Origin: Billgrantia sulfidoxydans
GTDB taxonomy: Bacteria > Pseudomonadota > Gammaproteobacteria > Pseudomonadales > Halomonadaceae
NCBI RefSeq assembly: GCF_017868775.1
Contig: NZ_CP053381.1
Location: forward strand, 3,906,001-3,970,000
Direction of reading: 5' to 3'
DNA: 64,000 bases
Below are positions 25,227-34,260 of this stretch, one piece after another. How positions within the stretch are numbered: the stretch's first letter is position 1; every line of letters begins with the position of its first letter. Under the pieces are notes generated by a model. The model had not been told where the DNA came from and made no database searches. It saw nothing but the letters and a program-made list of their open reading frames with translations. A program made the position numbers and the translations under genes.

Positions 25227-28178
25227 ATGAGCGACTTTTCACCCGGCCAGCGCTGGATCAGCGACGGCGAGGCCGACCTGGGCCTGGGCACCATCCTGAG
25301 TTGCGATCACCGTAGCGTCACCGTGCTGTTCGGCGCCAGCCAGGAAACCCGCACCTACAGCAGCCGCCAGGCGCCCCTTACCCGGGTCGCCTTCGGCAGC
25401 GGTGACCGCATCCAGTCGAGCGATGGCTGGCACCTGACCGTTGACGACAGCAAGGAGGTCGACGGGCTGATCGTATACATCGGCGAGGATGATCAAGGCG
25501 AGCTGCGCGAGCTGCCCGAGGCCCGCCTGGCCGACACCATGCAGTTCGACCAGGCTCGCGATCGCCTGTTGACCGGCCAGGTCGACCGCAACGACTGGTT
25601 CGACCTGCGCTTCCGTACCCTGCACCACCACCACCGCATCGAGCAGAACCCGGCGCTGGGCCTGGCCGGGCCGCGCATCGACCTGATTCCCCATCAGCTC
25701 TACATCGCCGACGAAGTGGCCCGGCGCCACGCGCCCCGCGTCTTGTTGGCCGACGAGGTGGGGCTGGGCAAGACCATCGAAGCCGGCCTGATCCTGCACC
25801 GCATGCTGCTCACCGGCCGCGCCCAGCGCGCATTGATCCTGGTGCCGCCGAGCCTCACCCACCAGTGGCTGGTGGAGCTGCTGCGCCGCTTCGCCCTCGA
25901 GGTGACCCTGCTCGACGAACAGCAGAGCCTGGCCCAGGCCGAGAGCAACCCCTTCGAATCCGGCCAGTTGATCCTGGCCAGCCAGGAGTGGCTGTTCGCC
26001 AACCCGCATCGCCAGGAGCAGGCTGCCAGCAGCGACTGGGACCTGCTGATCGTCGACGAAGCGCATCACCTCGACTGGAGCGCCGACCAGGTCGGCCCAG
26101 GCTACGCCTGCGTCGAGCGCCTGGCCAAGGCGGTGCCGGGTGTGCTGCTGCTCACCGCGACTCCCGAACAGATGGGGCTCGAGAGCCACTTCGCCCGCCT
26201 GCGCCTGCTCGATCCGGATCGCTATCACAGCCTCGATGCCTTCCGCGACGAGGAGCAGCACTACGTGGAAGTGGCGCAGTCCATCGACGCCCTGGAAGCC
26301 CTCCCCGCCGGTGGCCGCGAGGCGCGCAGCAGCGTGGCGGCGGTAATCGACGAGCCCGACAGCCTGGCCCTGCTGGACCTCCTGTCCAACCCCGAGTGCG
26401 GAGCCGCGCAGCAGGCCAGCGCCCGCGACCAGCTGCGCGAGCAACTGCTCGACCGCCATGGCACGGGCCGGGTGATGTTCCGCAACAGCCGCCGTCATGT
26501 GGGCGGTTTTCCCGAACGTCGCCTGCACCTGGCGGCACTGACGCTGCCCTCGGCCTACCGCCGCGTGCTGCGTAAGCTCGAGCGTGACGAGGACTATCTC
26601 GACGAGCTGCTGATCGAGACCGGGCTCGACCACCCCGACGTGCTGATCTACCCCGATGCGACCTATCGCGCGCTCTCGGACGACCCGCTCAATGCCGAGC
26701 CCTGGTGGCAGTTCGATCCGCGCGTGACCTGGCTGCTGGAGCGGCTTGCCGACGACAGCGAGCAGGGCTTCGCCAACGACAAGGTGCTAGTGATCGCCCA
26801 TGGACGCGAGACCGCCCAGGGCCTGGCCGAGGCCCTGCGGGTGCTGGGCGGGCTGCATGCGCCGGTGTTCCACGAGGGGCTCACGCTGGTCGAGCGCGAC
26901 CGGGCGGCTGCCGCTTTCGCCGACGAGGAGGAAGGCAGCCAGGTGCTGGTGTGCTCGGAGATCGGCTCCGAGGGACGCAACTTCCAGTTCTGCCGCCATC
27001 TGGTGATGTTCGACCTGCCGCAGCACCCCGACCAGCTCGAGCAGCGCATCGGCCGACTCGATCGCATCGGCCAACGCCACGCCATCGAGATTCACGTGCC
27101 GCTGTTCGAGGCCAGCCCTGGCGAGCGCCTGCTGCGCTGGTTCAGCGAGGGAATGGAGGCCTTCGCTTCGCCCCACGGCGTCGGCAACGAACTGTTCGAT
27201 GCCTTCGGCGATGCCCTGGCCGAGGCGCTGCTCGACGACGAAGCGCTGGAAGACGTCATCAGCGAGACCCGGGCGCTGTTCGAAAACCGCCTGGCCCAGC
27301 GCGACGCCGGCCGCAACCGGCTGCTGGAACTCAACGCCTGTCGCCCGGCTCGCGCCGAGGCGGTGGCCGCAGCAATTCGCGAGCTCGACGACGACCCGGC
27401 GCTGACGCGCTATCTCGACCAGGCGCTGGATATCTTTGGCGTCGATGGCCAGGAGCTCGGCGGCGGCCTGCTGCACCTGCAGCCCGGCCCGCAGATGCTC
27501 GACGGCCTGCCAGGGCTGGCCAAGGGCGAGGAAGGCTTCACCGCCACCCTGTCGCGCGAGCGCGCCCTGGCCCGCGACGACGTGCAGCGCCTCTCCTGGG
27601 AGCATCCGTTGCTGCGCGAGATGATGGCGCGCATCCTCGACGGCACCATGGGCAACACCGCCCTCGCCCTGCTCCAGCATCCGGCCATTCCGGCCGGACG
27701 GCTGATGACGGAGCTGGTGTTCCGTACCTACTGCCCGGCCCCCAGGCGCCTGCACGTCAACCGCTTCCTGCCACCGACCGCGGTGCGCGTGCTGCTCGAC
27801 GAGTCGGGTGCGGTGCTCAGCGACAAGGTCTCCTTCACCGGCCTGTCGAAGAATCTGCGCAAGGTCAAGAAGGCCATGGCCCGCGATCTGATCCGCAGCC
27901 GTCACGATCAGCTGCGCGAGCTGCTGGTCCTGGGCGAGCAGGAGGCCGAGCGCGAGCTGCCGAGCATCGTCGAGGGGGCCCAGGTCCGCATGCGCCGGGA
28001 ACTCGACGGCGAGCTGGCCCGCCTGGAGGCGCTGGCACGTCTCAACCCGGCGGTACGCGAGGCGGAGCTCGAGGCGCTGCGTCGCGAACGCGGCGAACTC
28101 GATGCCGCCATCGACGGCACGCGGCTGCGGCTCGATGCGGTCAGGGTCATCGTCACGGTGGGGGAAGAGAGCCGCTGA
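25227..28178 (+). CDS. rapA: RNA polymerase-associated ATPase RapA
   Basis: A Swi2/Snf2-family ATPase that binds RNA polymerase and promotes its recycling. ATG at 25227 (MSDFSPGQRWISDGEADLG) gives 983 aa, near the 968 aa of E. coli; GAGG lies upstream. Two N-terminal Tudor-like domains come first, then helicase motifs: DEVGLGKTIEAG (Walker A, near 175), VDEAHHLDW (motif II, near 277), TATPEQMG (motif III) and EQRIGRLDRIGQ (motif VI). Spacer and C-terminal domains complete the family length. It is convergent with the TIGR01777 gene. Confidence 0.95.
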   Translation: MSDFSPGQRWISDGEADLGLGTILSCDHRSVTVLFGASQETRTYSSRQAPLTRVAFGSGDRIQSSDGWHLTVDDSKEVDGLIVYIGEDDQGELRELPEARLADTMQFDQARDRLLTGQVDRNDWFDLRFRTLHHHHRIEQNPALGLAGPRIDLIPHQLYIADEVARRHAPRVLLADEVGLGKTIEAGLILHRMLLTGRAQRALILVPPSLTHQWLVELLRRFALEVTLLDEQQSLAQAESNPFESGQLILASQEWLFANPHRQEQAASSDWDLLIVDEAHHLDWSADQVGPGYACVERLAKAVPGVLLLTATPEQMGLESHFARLRLLDPDRYHSLDAFRDEEQHYVEVAQSIDALEALPAGGREARSSVAAVIDEPDSLALLDLLSNPECGAAQQASARDQLREQLLDRHGTGRVMFRNSRRHVGGFPERRLHLAALTLPSAYRRVLRKLERDEDYLDELLIETGLDHPDVLIYPDATYRALSDDPLNAEPWWQFDPRVTWLLERLADDSEQGFANDKVLVIAHGRETAQGLAEALRVLGGLHAPVFHEGLTLVERDRAAAAFADEEEGSQVLVCSEIGSEGRNFQFCRHLVMFDLPQHPDQLEQRIGRLDRIGQRHAIEIHVPLFEASPGERLLRWFSEGMEAFASPHGVGNELFDAFGDALAEALLDDEALEDVISETRALFENRLAQRDAGRNRLLELNACRPARAEAVAAAIRELDDDPALTRYLDQALDIFGVDGQELGGGLLHLQPGPQMLDGLPGLAKGEEGFTATLSRERALARDDVQRLSWEHPLLREMMARILDGTMGNTALALLQHPAIPAGRLMTELVFRTYCPAPRRLHVNRFLPPTAVRVLLDESGAVLSDKVSFTGLSKNLRKVKKAMARDLIRSRHDQLRELLVLGEQEAERELPSIVEGAQVRMRRELDGELARLEALARLNPAVREAELEALRRERGELDAAIDGTRLRLDAVRVIVTVGEESR

Positions 28179-28209
28179 CCGTGAGCCGAAGTGAGCAAGT
28201 GCCGGTAGG

Positions 28210-29121
28210 TCAACGCTTCCCGAGAATGTCGGCAAGTGCTTCCTCGAGCGTCGGAAAGCGGAACGCGAAGCCGGCCTCGAGCAGCCGCGCCGGGCGCATG
28301 TCGGCGCCGGTCAGCAGCAGCCGCGCCATCTCGCCGAAGGCGGTTTCCAGCACGACCGCCGGCACCGGCATGACGGCGGGACGACCGAGCTGCCTGGCCA
28401 GGGCTCGGGTGAACTCGGCGTTGGTGACGGGATGCGGCGCGCTGCCGTTGAACGGCCCCTCGAGGTCGTCGCGTTCGAGCAGGAACAGGATACTGCGTAC
28501 CAGATCCTCGCGGTGAATCCACGGCATGAACTGCTGGCCGTCGCCGAACCGTCCGCCCAGGCCCAGCCTGAACGGCGGCAGCATCTTGGCGAGACTGCCG
28601 CCCCCGGTGTCCAGCACCAGGCCGGTGCGCAGCAGCGCCACCCGAGTGCCGAAGTCGGTCGCCTCGAGGGCAGTGTCCTCCCAGCGCTTGCACAGGCGAT
28701 GAGCGAACTCGTCGTGGGGCGGGGTCGCCTCGGTGACCTCGCGTGCCCCCTGGTCGCCGTAATAGCCCATCGCCGAGCCCGAGACCATGACGCTCGGCGC
28801 CTTGCCGCTGGCCTGTTCGAGCTGCTCGCAGAGAATCACCAGGTCGCGGGTGACGTTGACCCGGGAGTCGATCAGCCGGTTCTTCTGCTCGTCGCTCCAG
28901 CGCCGGGCGGCGATGGGCTCACCGGCCAGGTTGACGATGGCATGCGGCGGCGAGTCGACGAAGTCGAGCACCGAACGCCGCACGTCGGCCCCTTCCGGCA
29001 GCTTGCGCCGGGCGGCCGCCGGGTCACGAGACACCACCTGCAGGCGGTGCCCGGCCTCCTTCAGGCGCAGGCACAGGCGCTGGCCAACGAAACCGCTACC
29101 GCCGGTAATCAAGACTCGCAT
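28210..29121 (-). CDS. TIGR01777-family SDR epimerase-like protein (YfcH-like)
   Basis: A 303-aa extended SDR of the COG1090 family. ATG at 29121 opens on the dinucleotide motif GGSGFVGQRL, with GGGAGGGAG just upstream. NLAGEPIAARRWSDEQK and SGSAMGYYGDQG, with the YYGDQG segment in the active-site position, are family signatures. The reaction is unknown. It is divergent from a CbiX-like gene across a region with two 11-bp-spaced repeats (29175-29193). Members of this family often lie near photolyase genes, so light or stress control is plausible. Confidence 0.85.
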   Translation of the reverse strand: MRVLITGGSGFVGQRLCLRLKEAGHRLQVVSRDPAAARRKLPEGADVRRSVLDFVDSPPHAIVNLAGEPIAARRWSDEQKNRLIDSRVNVTRDLVILCEQLEQASGKAPSVMVSGSAMGYYGDQGAREVTEATPPHDEFAHRLCKRWEDTALEATDFGTRVALLRTGLVLDTGGGSLAKMLPPFRLGLGGRFGDGQQFMPWIHREDLVRSILFLLERDDLEGPFNGSAPHPVTNAEFTRALARQLGRPAVMPVPAVVLETAFGEMARLLLTGADMRPARLLEAGFAFRFPTLEEALADILGKR

Positions 29122-29174
29122 CAGACTCCCTCCCGCGTCTGGCGTCAGGCGCCGCTCCGACGCCCCGCCTTTCG

Positions 29175-29193
29175 TTATACAATCGTTGTACAT
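29175..29193. promoter_or_regulatory. CarH/LitR-like operator (two 11-bp-spaced repeats)
   Basis: TTATACAA at 29175-29182 and TTGTACAT at 29186-29193 both fit the half-site pattern nTnTACAn, and their starts are exactly 11 bases apart. The same bases also form an imperfect 7-3-7 inverted repeat (29176-29192). It sits between divergent genes, 54 bases from the SDR start and 89 bases from cbiX. The likely binder is the MerR-type protein encoded at 29782. Confidence 0.55.
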
Positions 29194-29281
29194 CTCTGCT
29201 ATGCTGGCGACAGCCGGTCGGATCAACGGTTCGGCTCGCCCTGGTCGCCCGGCCCGCTACACTGGTGTTTCGGAGATCGCC

Positions 29282-29662
29282 ATGACCTACAGTCTGATCC
29301 TGCTCGCCCATGGCTCCAGCGATCCCGCCTGGCGCGCCCCCTTCGAGCGGTTCCACGCGTCCTTGGCCGCGCGCATGCAGGCACCGCTGAAGCTGGCCTA
29401 CATGGAGCTTAGCGAACCCTCGCTGGAAAGCAGCGTGGCCGAACTCGCTGCGGCCGGCATCCGGCGCGCCGAGATCCTGCCTCTGTTCTTCGCCGCCGGA
29501 CGCCATCTGCGCAAGGACGTCCCGGCTCAGGTCGAGGCACTCAGGTCGTCGCACCCCGGTATCGAGCTCGAGCTGCTGCCGCCCGTCGGCGAGCACCCCG
29601 CCTTCATCGATGCCCTGGCCGCCGTCATCGCCGAACAGGCGGGAGAAGCCCTGCCCACTTGA
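29282..29662 (+). CDS. CbiX/SirB-like chelatase (short, single domain)
   Basis: A 126-aa protein starting at ATG 29282 (MTYSLILLAHGSSDPAW). LLAHGSSDP and PLFFAAGRHLRKDVP carry the His residues that hold metal and tetrapyrrole in sirohydrochlorin chelatases. The size fits CbiXS or SirB half-type proteins that dimerise. It could insert Co or Fe into sirohydrochlorin, but no other cobalamin or siroheme gene is in the window. It is first in a plus-strand series followed by the MerR-type gene and the photolyase. Confidence 0.8.
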   Translation: MTYSLILLAHGSSDPAWRAPFERFHASLAARMQAPLKLAYMELSEPSLESSVAELAAAGIRRAEILPLFFAAGRHLRKDVPAQVEALRSSHPGIELELLPPVGEHPAFIDALAAVIAEQAGEALPT

Positions 29663-29678
29663 CCCTGGCTGCCATCAG

Positions 29679-29705
29679 TTGTACACCGCCCGTTTAGCGT
29701 ACAAT
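29679..29705 (+). promoter_or_regulatory. Candidate operator and promoter of the merR-phr genes
   Basis: TTGTACAC (29679-29686) fits the pattern nTnTACAn, and GCGTACAA (29697-29704) matches it in four of five fixed positions; TTGTAC and GTACAA also face each other as an inverted repeat. TACAAT (29700-29705) is a good -10 box that overlaps the second repeat. TTGTAC as -35 would give a short 15-base spacer. The layout suits autoregulation by the MerR-type protein. Confidence 0.5.
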
Positions 29706-29781
29706 ATTCCCTGGCAGCGGGCCGCGGCAACCGCCAGACATCCGTTGCCACGAGCCAGGGCAACAAAAGAGGCAGGCGAGC

Positions 29782-30696
29782 ATGACCGAGAAGGGGGCCC
29801 ACCCGGCCGACACACCGCTCTACCCCATCCGCGAGGTGTCACGCATTACCGGCGTCAACTCGGTTACCCTGCGCGCCTGGGAGCGCCGCTACGGACTGAT
29901 CCGCCCCAAGCGCACGCCCAAGGGCCATCGCCTCTATGCCCGCGAGGACATCGAGCGGGTCGAGCGCATCCTGCAATGGCTGAGTCGCGGCGTGCCGGTC
30001 AGCCAGGTCAAGGAACTCATCGACCAGCCGCAACCCGCACCGATCGTCGAGCCGGCCTCCGGCGACTGGCCCAGCCAGCGGCGCCAGCTGATGGCGGCCA
30101 TCGAAGCCCTCGATCAGGGCCAGATGGAAACCCTCTTCACCCAGGGCTTGGCCCTCTACCCCGTGGCCACCTGCCTGGCGGAGCTATGGCAGCCGGTGTG
30201 CCGTGAACTCGAGGAGCACTGGGCCGACCAGCTCGGCGCCGCCCTGCAGCGCCGCTGCCTGGAGTCGTTCCTGCGTACCCGCATCGGCATCCGGCTCTAT
30301 CATGCCAACCGCCTGGCCAGGGGCCCCGCCCTGCTGATCGCCCCGCTGCCCGACGACCCCGGCAGCCTCTGGCTGCTACTGGCGGCCCTCGCCGCGAGCG
30401 ATGCCGGCTATCAGGTCCAACTGATGGACAGCGCACTGCCCTTCGGCGAACTGCCGCTGGCGGTCGAGCGGCTGCATGCCGCCGCCCTGGTGCTCGTCAG
30501 TGGCCGCGCCGAGCGGGCCGACCTGATCCGTCGCCAGTTGCCGCGCCTGGCCGAACAGCTCGACGCCCCCCTCGGCCTGTGCGGGCCGGTCGCTCGCATT
30601 CGCAGCGGCGACCTGGCCGACAGCCTGGTGGAACTGCTCGGCGACGACCTGCCCCTGGCCATGTCCCGCATGCGCCCGCTGATTCTCGATCACTGA
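29782..30696 (+). CDS. MerR-family regulator, LitR/CarH-like but lacking cobalamin ligands
   Basis: A 304-aa regulator. Residues 13-80 are a MerR winged helix (YPIREVSRITGVNSVTLRAWERRYGLI, then PKGHRLYAREDIERV). The rest has the layout of CarH/LitR: a helical bundle followed by a Rossmann-like domain. The light-sensing W-x9-E-H of CarH appears here as W-x9-R-R (HWADQLGAALQRR), and the cobalamin ligand motif E-x-H-x-x-G is absent (LPDDPGSLW in its place). It thus looks like the class II LitR group, which does not bind B12. It lies 18 bases before a photolyase gene and after CbiX. It probably represses itself and neighbours in the dark. Confidence 0.8.
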   Translation: MTEKGAHPADTPLYPIREVSRITGVNSVTLRAWERRYGLIRPKRTPKGHRLYAREDIERVERILQWLSRGVPVSQVKELIDQPQPAPIVEPASGDWPSQRRQLMAAIEALDQGQMETLFTQGLALYPVATCLAELWQPVCRELEEHWADQLGAALQRRCLESFLRTRIGIRLYHANRLARGPALLIAPLPDDPGSLWLLLAALAASDAGYQVQLMDSALPFGELPLAVERLHAAALVLVSGRAERADLIRRQLPRLAEQLDAPLGLCGPVARIRSGDLADSLVELLGDDLPLAMSRMRPLILDH

Positions 30697-30713
30697 GCCG
30701 CCGCGAGGCTGCC

Positions 30714-32132
30714 ATGACCTGCACCCTGATGTGGTTTCGCCGCGACCTGCGTATCCACGACAACACGGCACTCGCGGCCGCCGCGCGCCAGGGGCCGGTC
30801 GTTGCGGTGTTCCTGCGCAGCGTGGCCCACTGGCAGCGACACGGCCACGGCGCCAACAAGCTCGACTTCTGGCATCGCGGCGTGGTGGCGCTGGGCGAGT
30901 CCCTGGCCGGGCTGGGCATTCCCCTGCTGCACCGCGACATCGAGGATTTCGACGAGGCGCCGGCCACTCTGCTCGGGATCGCCCGCCACCTCGGCGCCTA
31001 CGCGCTGCACTTCAATTGCGAATATCCACTAGACGAGCAGCGCCGCGACGAGGCCGTTGTCGACGCCTTCAAGGAGGCGGGCCTGACCGCGACCGGCCAT
31101 CACGACAGCGTGGCCTTCGCCCCGGGCGAGCTGTTGACGCGCAAGGGCGATTACTATGGCGTCTTCACCCCCTTCGCCCGCGCCTGGCATCGCCAACTGA
31201 CGGCGCCACGCCTGACGCTGCGCGAGACACCCCCGGTGCAGACGCTCACCGAGGTGACCCGCGACCCCGCTCCCCCCCTGCCGCCGCTCGCCGACACGCC
31301 GGTCGGTGCCGGCCGCTGGCCCGCCGGTGAAGCGGCCGCCGCCGATCGCCTGGAGCGCTTCCTGCGCTTTCGTGCGCGCCGCTACGCCAGCCAGCGCGAC
31401 TTTCCGGGCATCGCCGGCACCAGCGAACTCTCGCCCTACCTGGCGCTGGGCATGATCTCGCATCGCCAGTGCCTGCAGGCCGCCCTGGCCGAGAACGATG
31501 GCAGCCTGGCCGAAGGCGATGCCGGTCTCACTGCCTGGGTCAACGAGCTGGTCTGGCGCGAATTCTACCAGCATGTGGCGGCAGGCTTCCCGCGGGTATG
31601 CCGCCATCGCGCCTTCCAGCGGCACACCGAGGCGCTGGCCTGGCGCGACGACGAGGCCGGCTTTCGCGCCTGGTGCGACGGGCGCACCGGCTACCCCATC
31701 GTCGATGCCGCCATGCGCCAGCTGGTCCGCACCGGCTGGATGCACAATCGCCTGCGCATGATCGCCGCGATGTTCCTCAGCAAGCACCTGCTGATCGACT
31801 GGCGCCGTGGTGAGGCCTTCTTCCTGCGCCACCTGGTCGACGGCGAGTTCTGTGCCAACAACGGCGGCTGGCAGTGGGCCGCCTCCACCGGCACCGACGC
31901 CGCCCCCTATTTCCGCATCTTCAACCCGACCACCCAGTCCCGTCGCTTCGATGCGGAGGGTCGCCTCATCGCCGAATACGTGCCCGAACTCGCCGGCCTG
32001 TCGCCGCGTGACCGCCATGCGCCCAGCGACATCCAGCGGTCGGCGACCGGCTACCCGCCGCCCATCGTCGAGCACAAGGCGGCACGCAGCCGGGCGCTGG
32101 AGGCCTTCAAGGCACTGCCGGCGTCGCGTTAG
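30714..32132 (+). CDS. phrB: Deoxyribodipyrimidine photolyase
   Basis: A flavoprotein that repairs UV-induced cyclobutane pyrimidine dimers using blue light. ATG at 30714 with GAGG upstream gives 472 aa, matching E. coli PhrB; the earlier in-frame start lies inside the merR gene. MTCTLMWFRRDLRIHDNTAL begins the antenna-binding domain. FAD-domain signatures are YLALGMISHRQCLQAAL, TGYPIVDAAMRQLVRTGWMHNRLRMI and the final segment STGTDAAPYFRIFNP. It is 18 bases after the MerR-type gene, which is likely its light-responsive regulator. Confidence 0.95.
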   Translation: MTCTLMWFRRDLRIHDNTALAAAARQGPVVAVFLRSVAHWQRHGHGANKLDFWHRGVVALGESLAGLGIPLLHRDIEDFDEAPATLLGIARHLGAYALHFNCEYPLDEQRRDEAVVDAFKEAGLTATGHHDSVAFAPGELLTRKGDYYGVFTPFARAWHRQLTAPRLTLRETPPVQTLTEVTRDPAPPLPPLADTPVGAGRWPAGEAAAADRLERFLRFRARRYASQRDFPGIAGTSELSPYLALGMISHRQCLQAALAENDGSLAEGDAGLTAWVNELVWREFYQHVAAGFPRVCRHRAFQRHTEALAWRDDEAGFRAWCDGRTGYPIVDAAMRQLVRTGWMHNRLRMIAAMFLSKHLLIDWRRGEAFFLRHLVDGEFCANNGGWQWAASTGTDAAPYFRIFNPTTQSRRFDAEGRLIAEYVPELAGLSPRDRHAPSDIQRSATGYPPPIVEHKAARSRALEAFKALPASR

Positions 32133-32150
32133 GTCAAGCGAAGGGGGGCG

Positions 32151-34013
32151 CTAGACCGATGGCTCGGCGCGCAGTACCAGCCCCGCGGCGTCCGACGTCA
32201 GCGCCCGCCACTGGGCTTCGATCACGTCGGCCGGCCCCGGCCGGGCATAGAGGTAGCCCTGAACCAGCCGGCAGCCCGCCTGGCGCAGGAATTCGAGCTG
32301 TCCGTGGGTTTCCACGCCTTCCGCCACCACATCGAGCCCCAACCCTCTCGCCATCGCCAGCACGGCGCTGACGATGGCGGCATCGGCAGGGTCGTCAGGC
32401 AGCGAGCGGATGAAGGCGCGGTCGAGCTTGAGCTTGTCCAGCGGCAGGTTCTTGAGATAGCTGAGCGACGAATAGCCCATGCCGAAGTCGTCGATGGCGA
32501 TGCGGTGGCCCTTGGCGCGCAGCGCCTCCAGCCGTGGCACGATGTCGCCGGCGCGTTCGTCGAGCAGCACCGACTCGGTCAGTTCCAGGCCCAGCTGAGC
32601 CGGCTCGATGCCGTGCCTCGCCAGCCCCGCCGAGAGCGCCGTCTCGAGCTCTCCCTGGAACATCTGGATCGCCGAGATGTTGATCCACACGGGCAGTTGG
32701 GGCAGGCCCAGGTCGCGCCAGCGCGACATCTGGGCCAGCGCTTCGTCGATCACCCAGTTGCCGAGCGGCCCCATCAGCCCGTGGCGTTCGGCCAGCGGGA
32801 TGAAGTCGGCCGGTGACACTATGCCATGCTCGGGGTGGCGCCAGCGCAGCAGTGCTTCCATGCCGACCACGGCGCCGTCCATGATGCGGTGCTGGGTCTG
32901 GTAGTGCAGCTCGAGCTGGTCGCCGTTGGCCAGGGCGTCGCGCAGGCCGTAGACCAGCGCCATGTGCGGCGAGTTCTGCACGTCCAGTGCCGGGCGGAAG
33001 CGCTGGCTGACGTTGCGCCCGTGGCGCTTGGCCGAGTAGAGCGCCGACTCCAGGCGCTGGAACAGCAGGCTGGATTCCTTGCCGTCCTCGGGGGCGCGAC
33101 AGCTGCCGATCGAGAGACCCAGGCGCAGCGTCTTGCTGCCCAGCTCGAAGGGCTCGCCCAGGTGCTGACGCAGCCCGGCGACCCAGTTGTCGTGGTCGTC
33201 GAAGGTGGTGGTGCGAATGACCAGGAACTCGTCGCCGCCCAGGCGCCCCACCACGCCGCCCGCCACGTGGCGGGCCAGACGCTGACCGAAGCGTGCCAGC
33301 AGCCGGTCGCCCTGCTCCACGCCGAGGCTGTCGTTGACCGACTTGAAGCCGTCGATGTCGACGATCGCCATGTCGAGGCTCTCGCCGGCTCGCAGGTGGC
33401 GCAGCCGCGAGGTCATCAGGTCGTGCAGGCGGCGGCGGTTGGGCAACCCGGTGAGCGGATCCTCGAAGCCGATGCGCCGCAGGTCCTGTTCTCGCGCCTT
33501 GTGCACCGAGATGTCGGTGAAGGTACCGACATAGTGGGTGATGTGCCCGCGCGCATCGGTGATCGCCTTGACCCGCAGCCATTCGGGGAACTCGTCGCCC
33601 TGCTTGCGCCGGTTCCAGATCTCTCCCTCCCAGCGCCCCTTGCTGTGCAGGGTCTGCCAGAAACGCTTGAAGAAGGCCGGGTCGTGACGCGCCGCGGCCA
33701 GATTGGCGGCATTGAGCCCACGCACCTCCTCTTCGGTGAAGCCGGTGATGCGGGTAAAGGCAGGGTTGACGGCCAGGATGCGGTTCTCGGCATCGGTGAT
33801 CTGCACGCCCTCCTCGGAGAGCATCAGCGCTTGCTGCATCAGGTCGGCATGCTGGCGATCGCGCCTGATTTGGCGCCAGGCGGAGGCCAGTCCCATCACG
33901 ACGATAAACACCGCGGCCATCCGCAAACCGGGGCTGGGCAGCCAGATACAGGCCGGCAGCGCTGCCATGGCAGCCCAGATCAAGGGGCGGTTCAATGCGA
34001 AGGATGGCCGCAT
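32151..34013 (-). CDS. PAS-GGDEF-EAL c-di-GMP enzyme, membrane-anchored
   Basis: A 620-aa protein with two N-terminal hydrophobic segments (about 10-28 and 30-45), a PAS domain (about 55-175), a GGDEF domain (about 180-335) and an EAL domain (about 355-605). GGDEF is intact at 259-263, but the residues five before it (VAGG) are not RxxD, so there is no I-site. EAL is intact at about 386 (GMEALLRW), with LTES, DDFGMGYSSL, KLDRAF and EGVET, consistent with an active phosphodiesterase. It is convergent with phrB with only 18 bases between, and no terminator is visible there. Confidence 0.9.
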   Translation of the reverse strand: MRPSFALNRPLIWAAMAALPACIWLPSPGLRMAAVFIVVMGLASAWRQIRRDRQHADLMQQALMLSEEGVQITDAENRILAVNPAFTRITGFTEEEVRGLNAANLAAARHDPAFFKRFWQTLHSKGRWEGEIWNRRKQGDEFPEWLRVKAITDARGHITHYVGTFTDISVHKAREQDLRRIGFEDPLTGLPNRRRLHDLMTSRLRHLRAGESLDMAIVDIDGFKSVNDSLGVEQGDRLLARFGQRLARHVAGGVVGRLGGDEFLVIRTTTFDDHDNWVAGLRQHLGEPFELGSKTLRLGLSIGSCRAPEDGKESSLLFQRLESALYSAKRHGRNVSQRFRPALDVQNSPHMALVYGLRDALANGDQLELHYQTQHRIMDGAVVGMEALLRWRHPEHGIVSPADFIPLAERHGLMGPLGNWVIDEALAQMSRWRDLGLPQLPVWINISAIQMFQGELETALSAGLARHGIEPAQLGLELTESVLLDERAGDIVPRLEALRAKGHRIAIDDFGMGYSSLSYLKNLPLDKLKLDRAFIRSLPDDPADAAIVSAVLAMARGLGLDVVAEGVETHGQLEFLRQAGCRLVQGYLYARPGPADVIEAQWRALTSDAAGLVLRAEPSV

Positions 34014-34260
34014 GAGAGGTCCCGACGTAACGGAGGAAGAAGGAAAGTTGCGCCCATGCTATGCATCGACCCTACCTTGAGTATCGACACTTGGCGCTGA
34101 CACTTTAATCGCTGGTGGCCGTCGCGTCATGCCCGGCGTGCAATCAGGGGCCTCGGCCAGTAGACTAGGCAGGGCCGCCCGGGCGGGTTGGCTCCTGTGC
34201 CATGCTGCCTCCGCACCGCACGCGGAAGAGCCCACTACAACTGCGACTCGGAACGACTCA
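34014..34260. other. Intergenic region before fabA
   Basis: This 247-base divergent gap must hold promoters for fabA-fabB and the PAS-GGDEF-EAL gene. The only promoter-like pair I can point to is TGCAAT (34140-34145) and TAGACT with a 16-base spacer on the plus strand, a weak match. I see no convincing FabR- or FadR-type palindrome. Confidence 0.3.

Noticed and set aside
29282..29662. A cobalamin biosynthesis locus around the CbiX-like gene
   Set aside because: No other cob/cbi or cys genes are nearby; the neighbours are a regulator and a photolyase, so the link is to regulation, not a pathway cluster.
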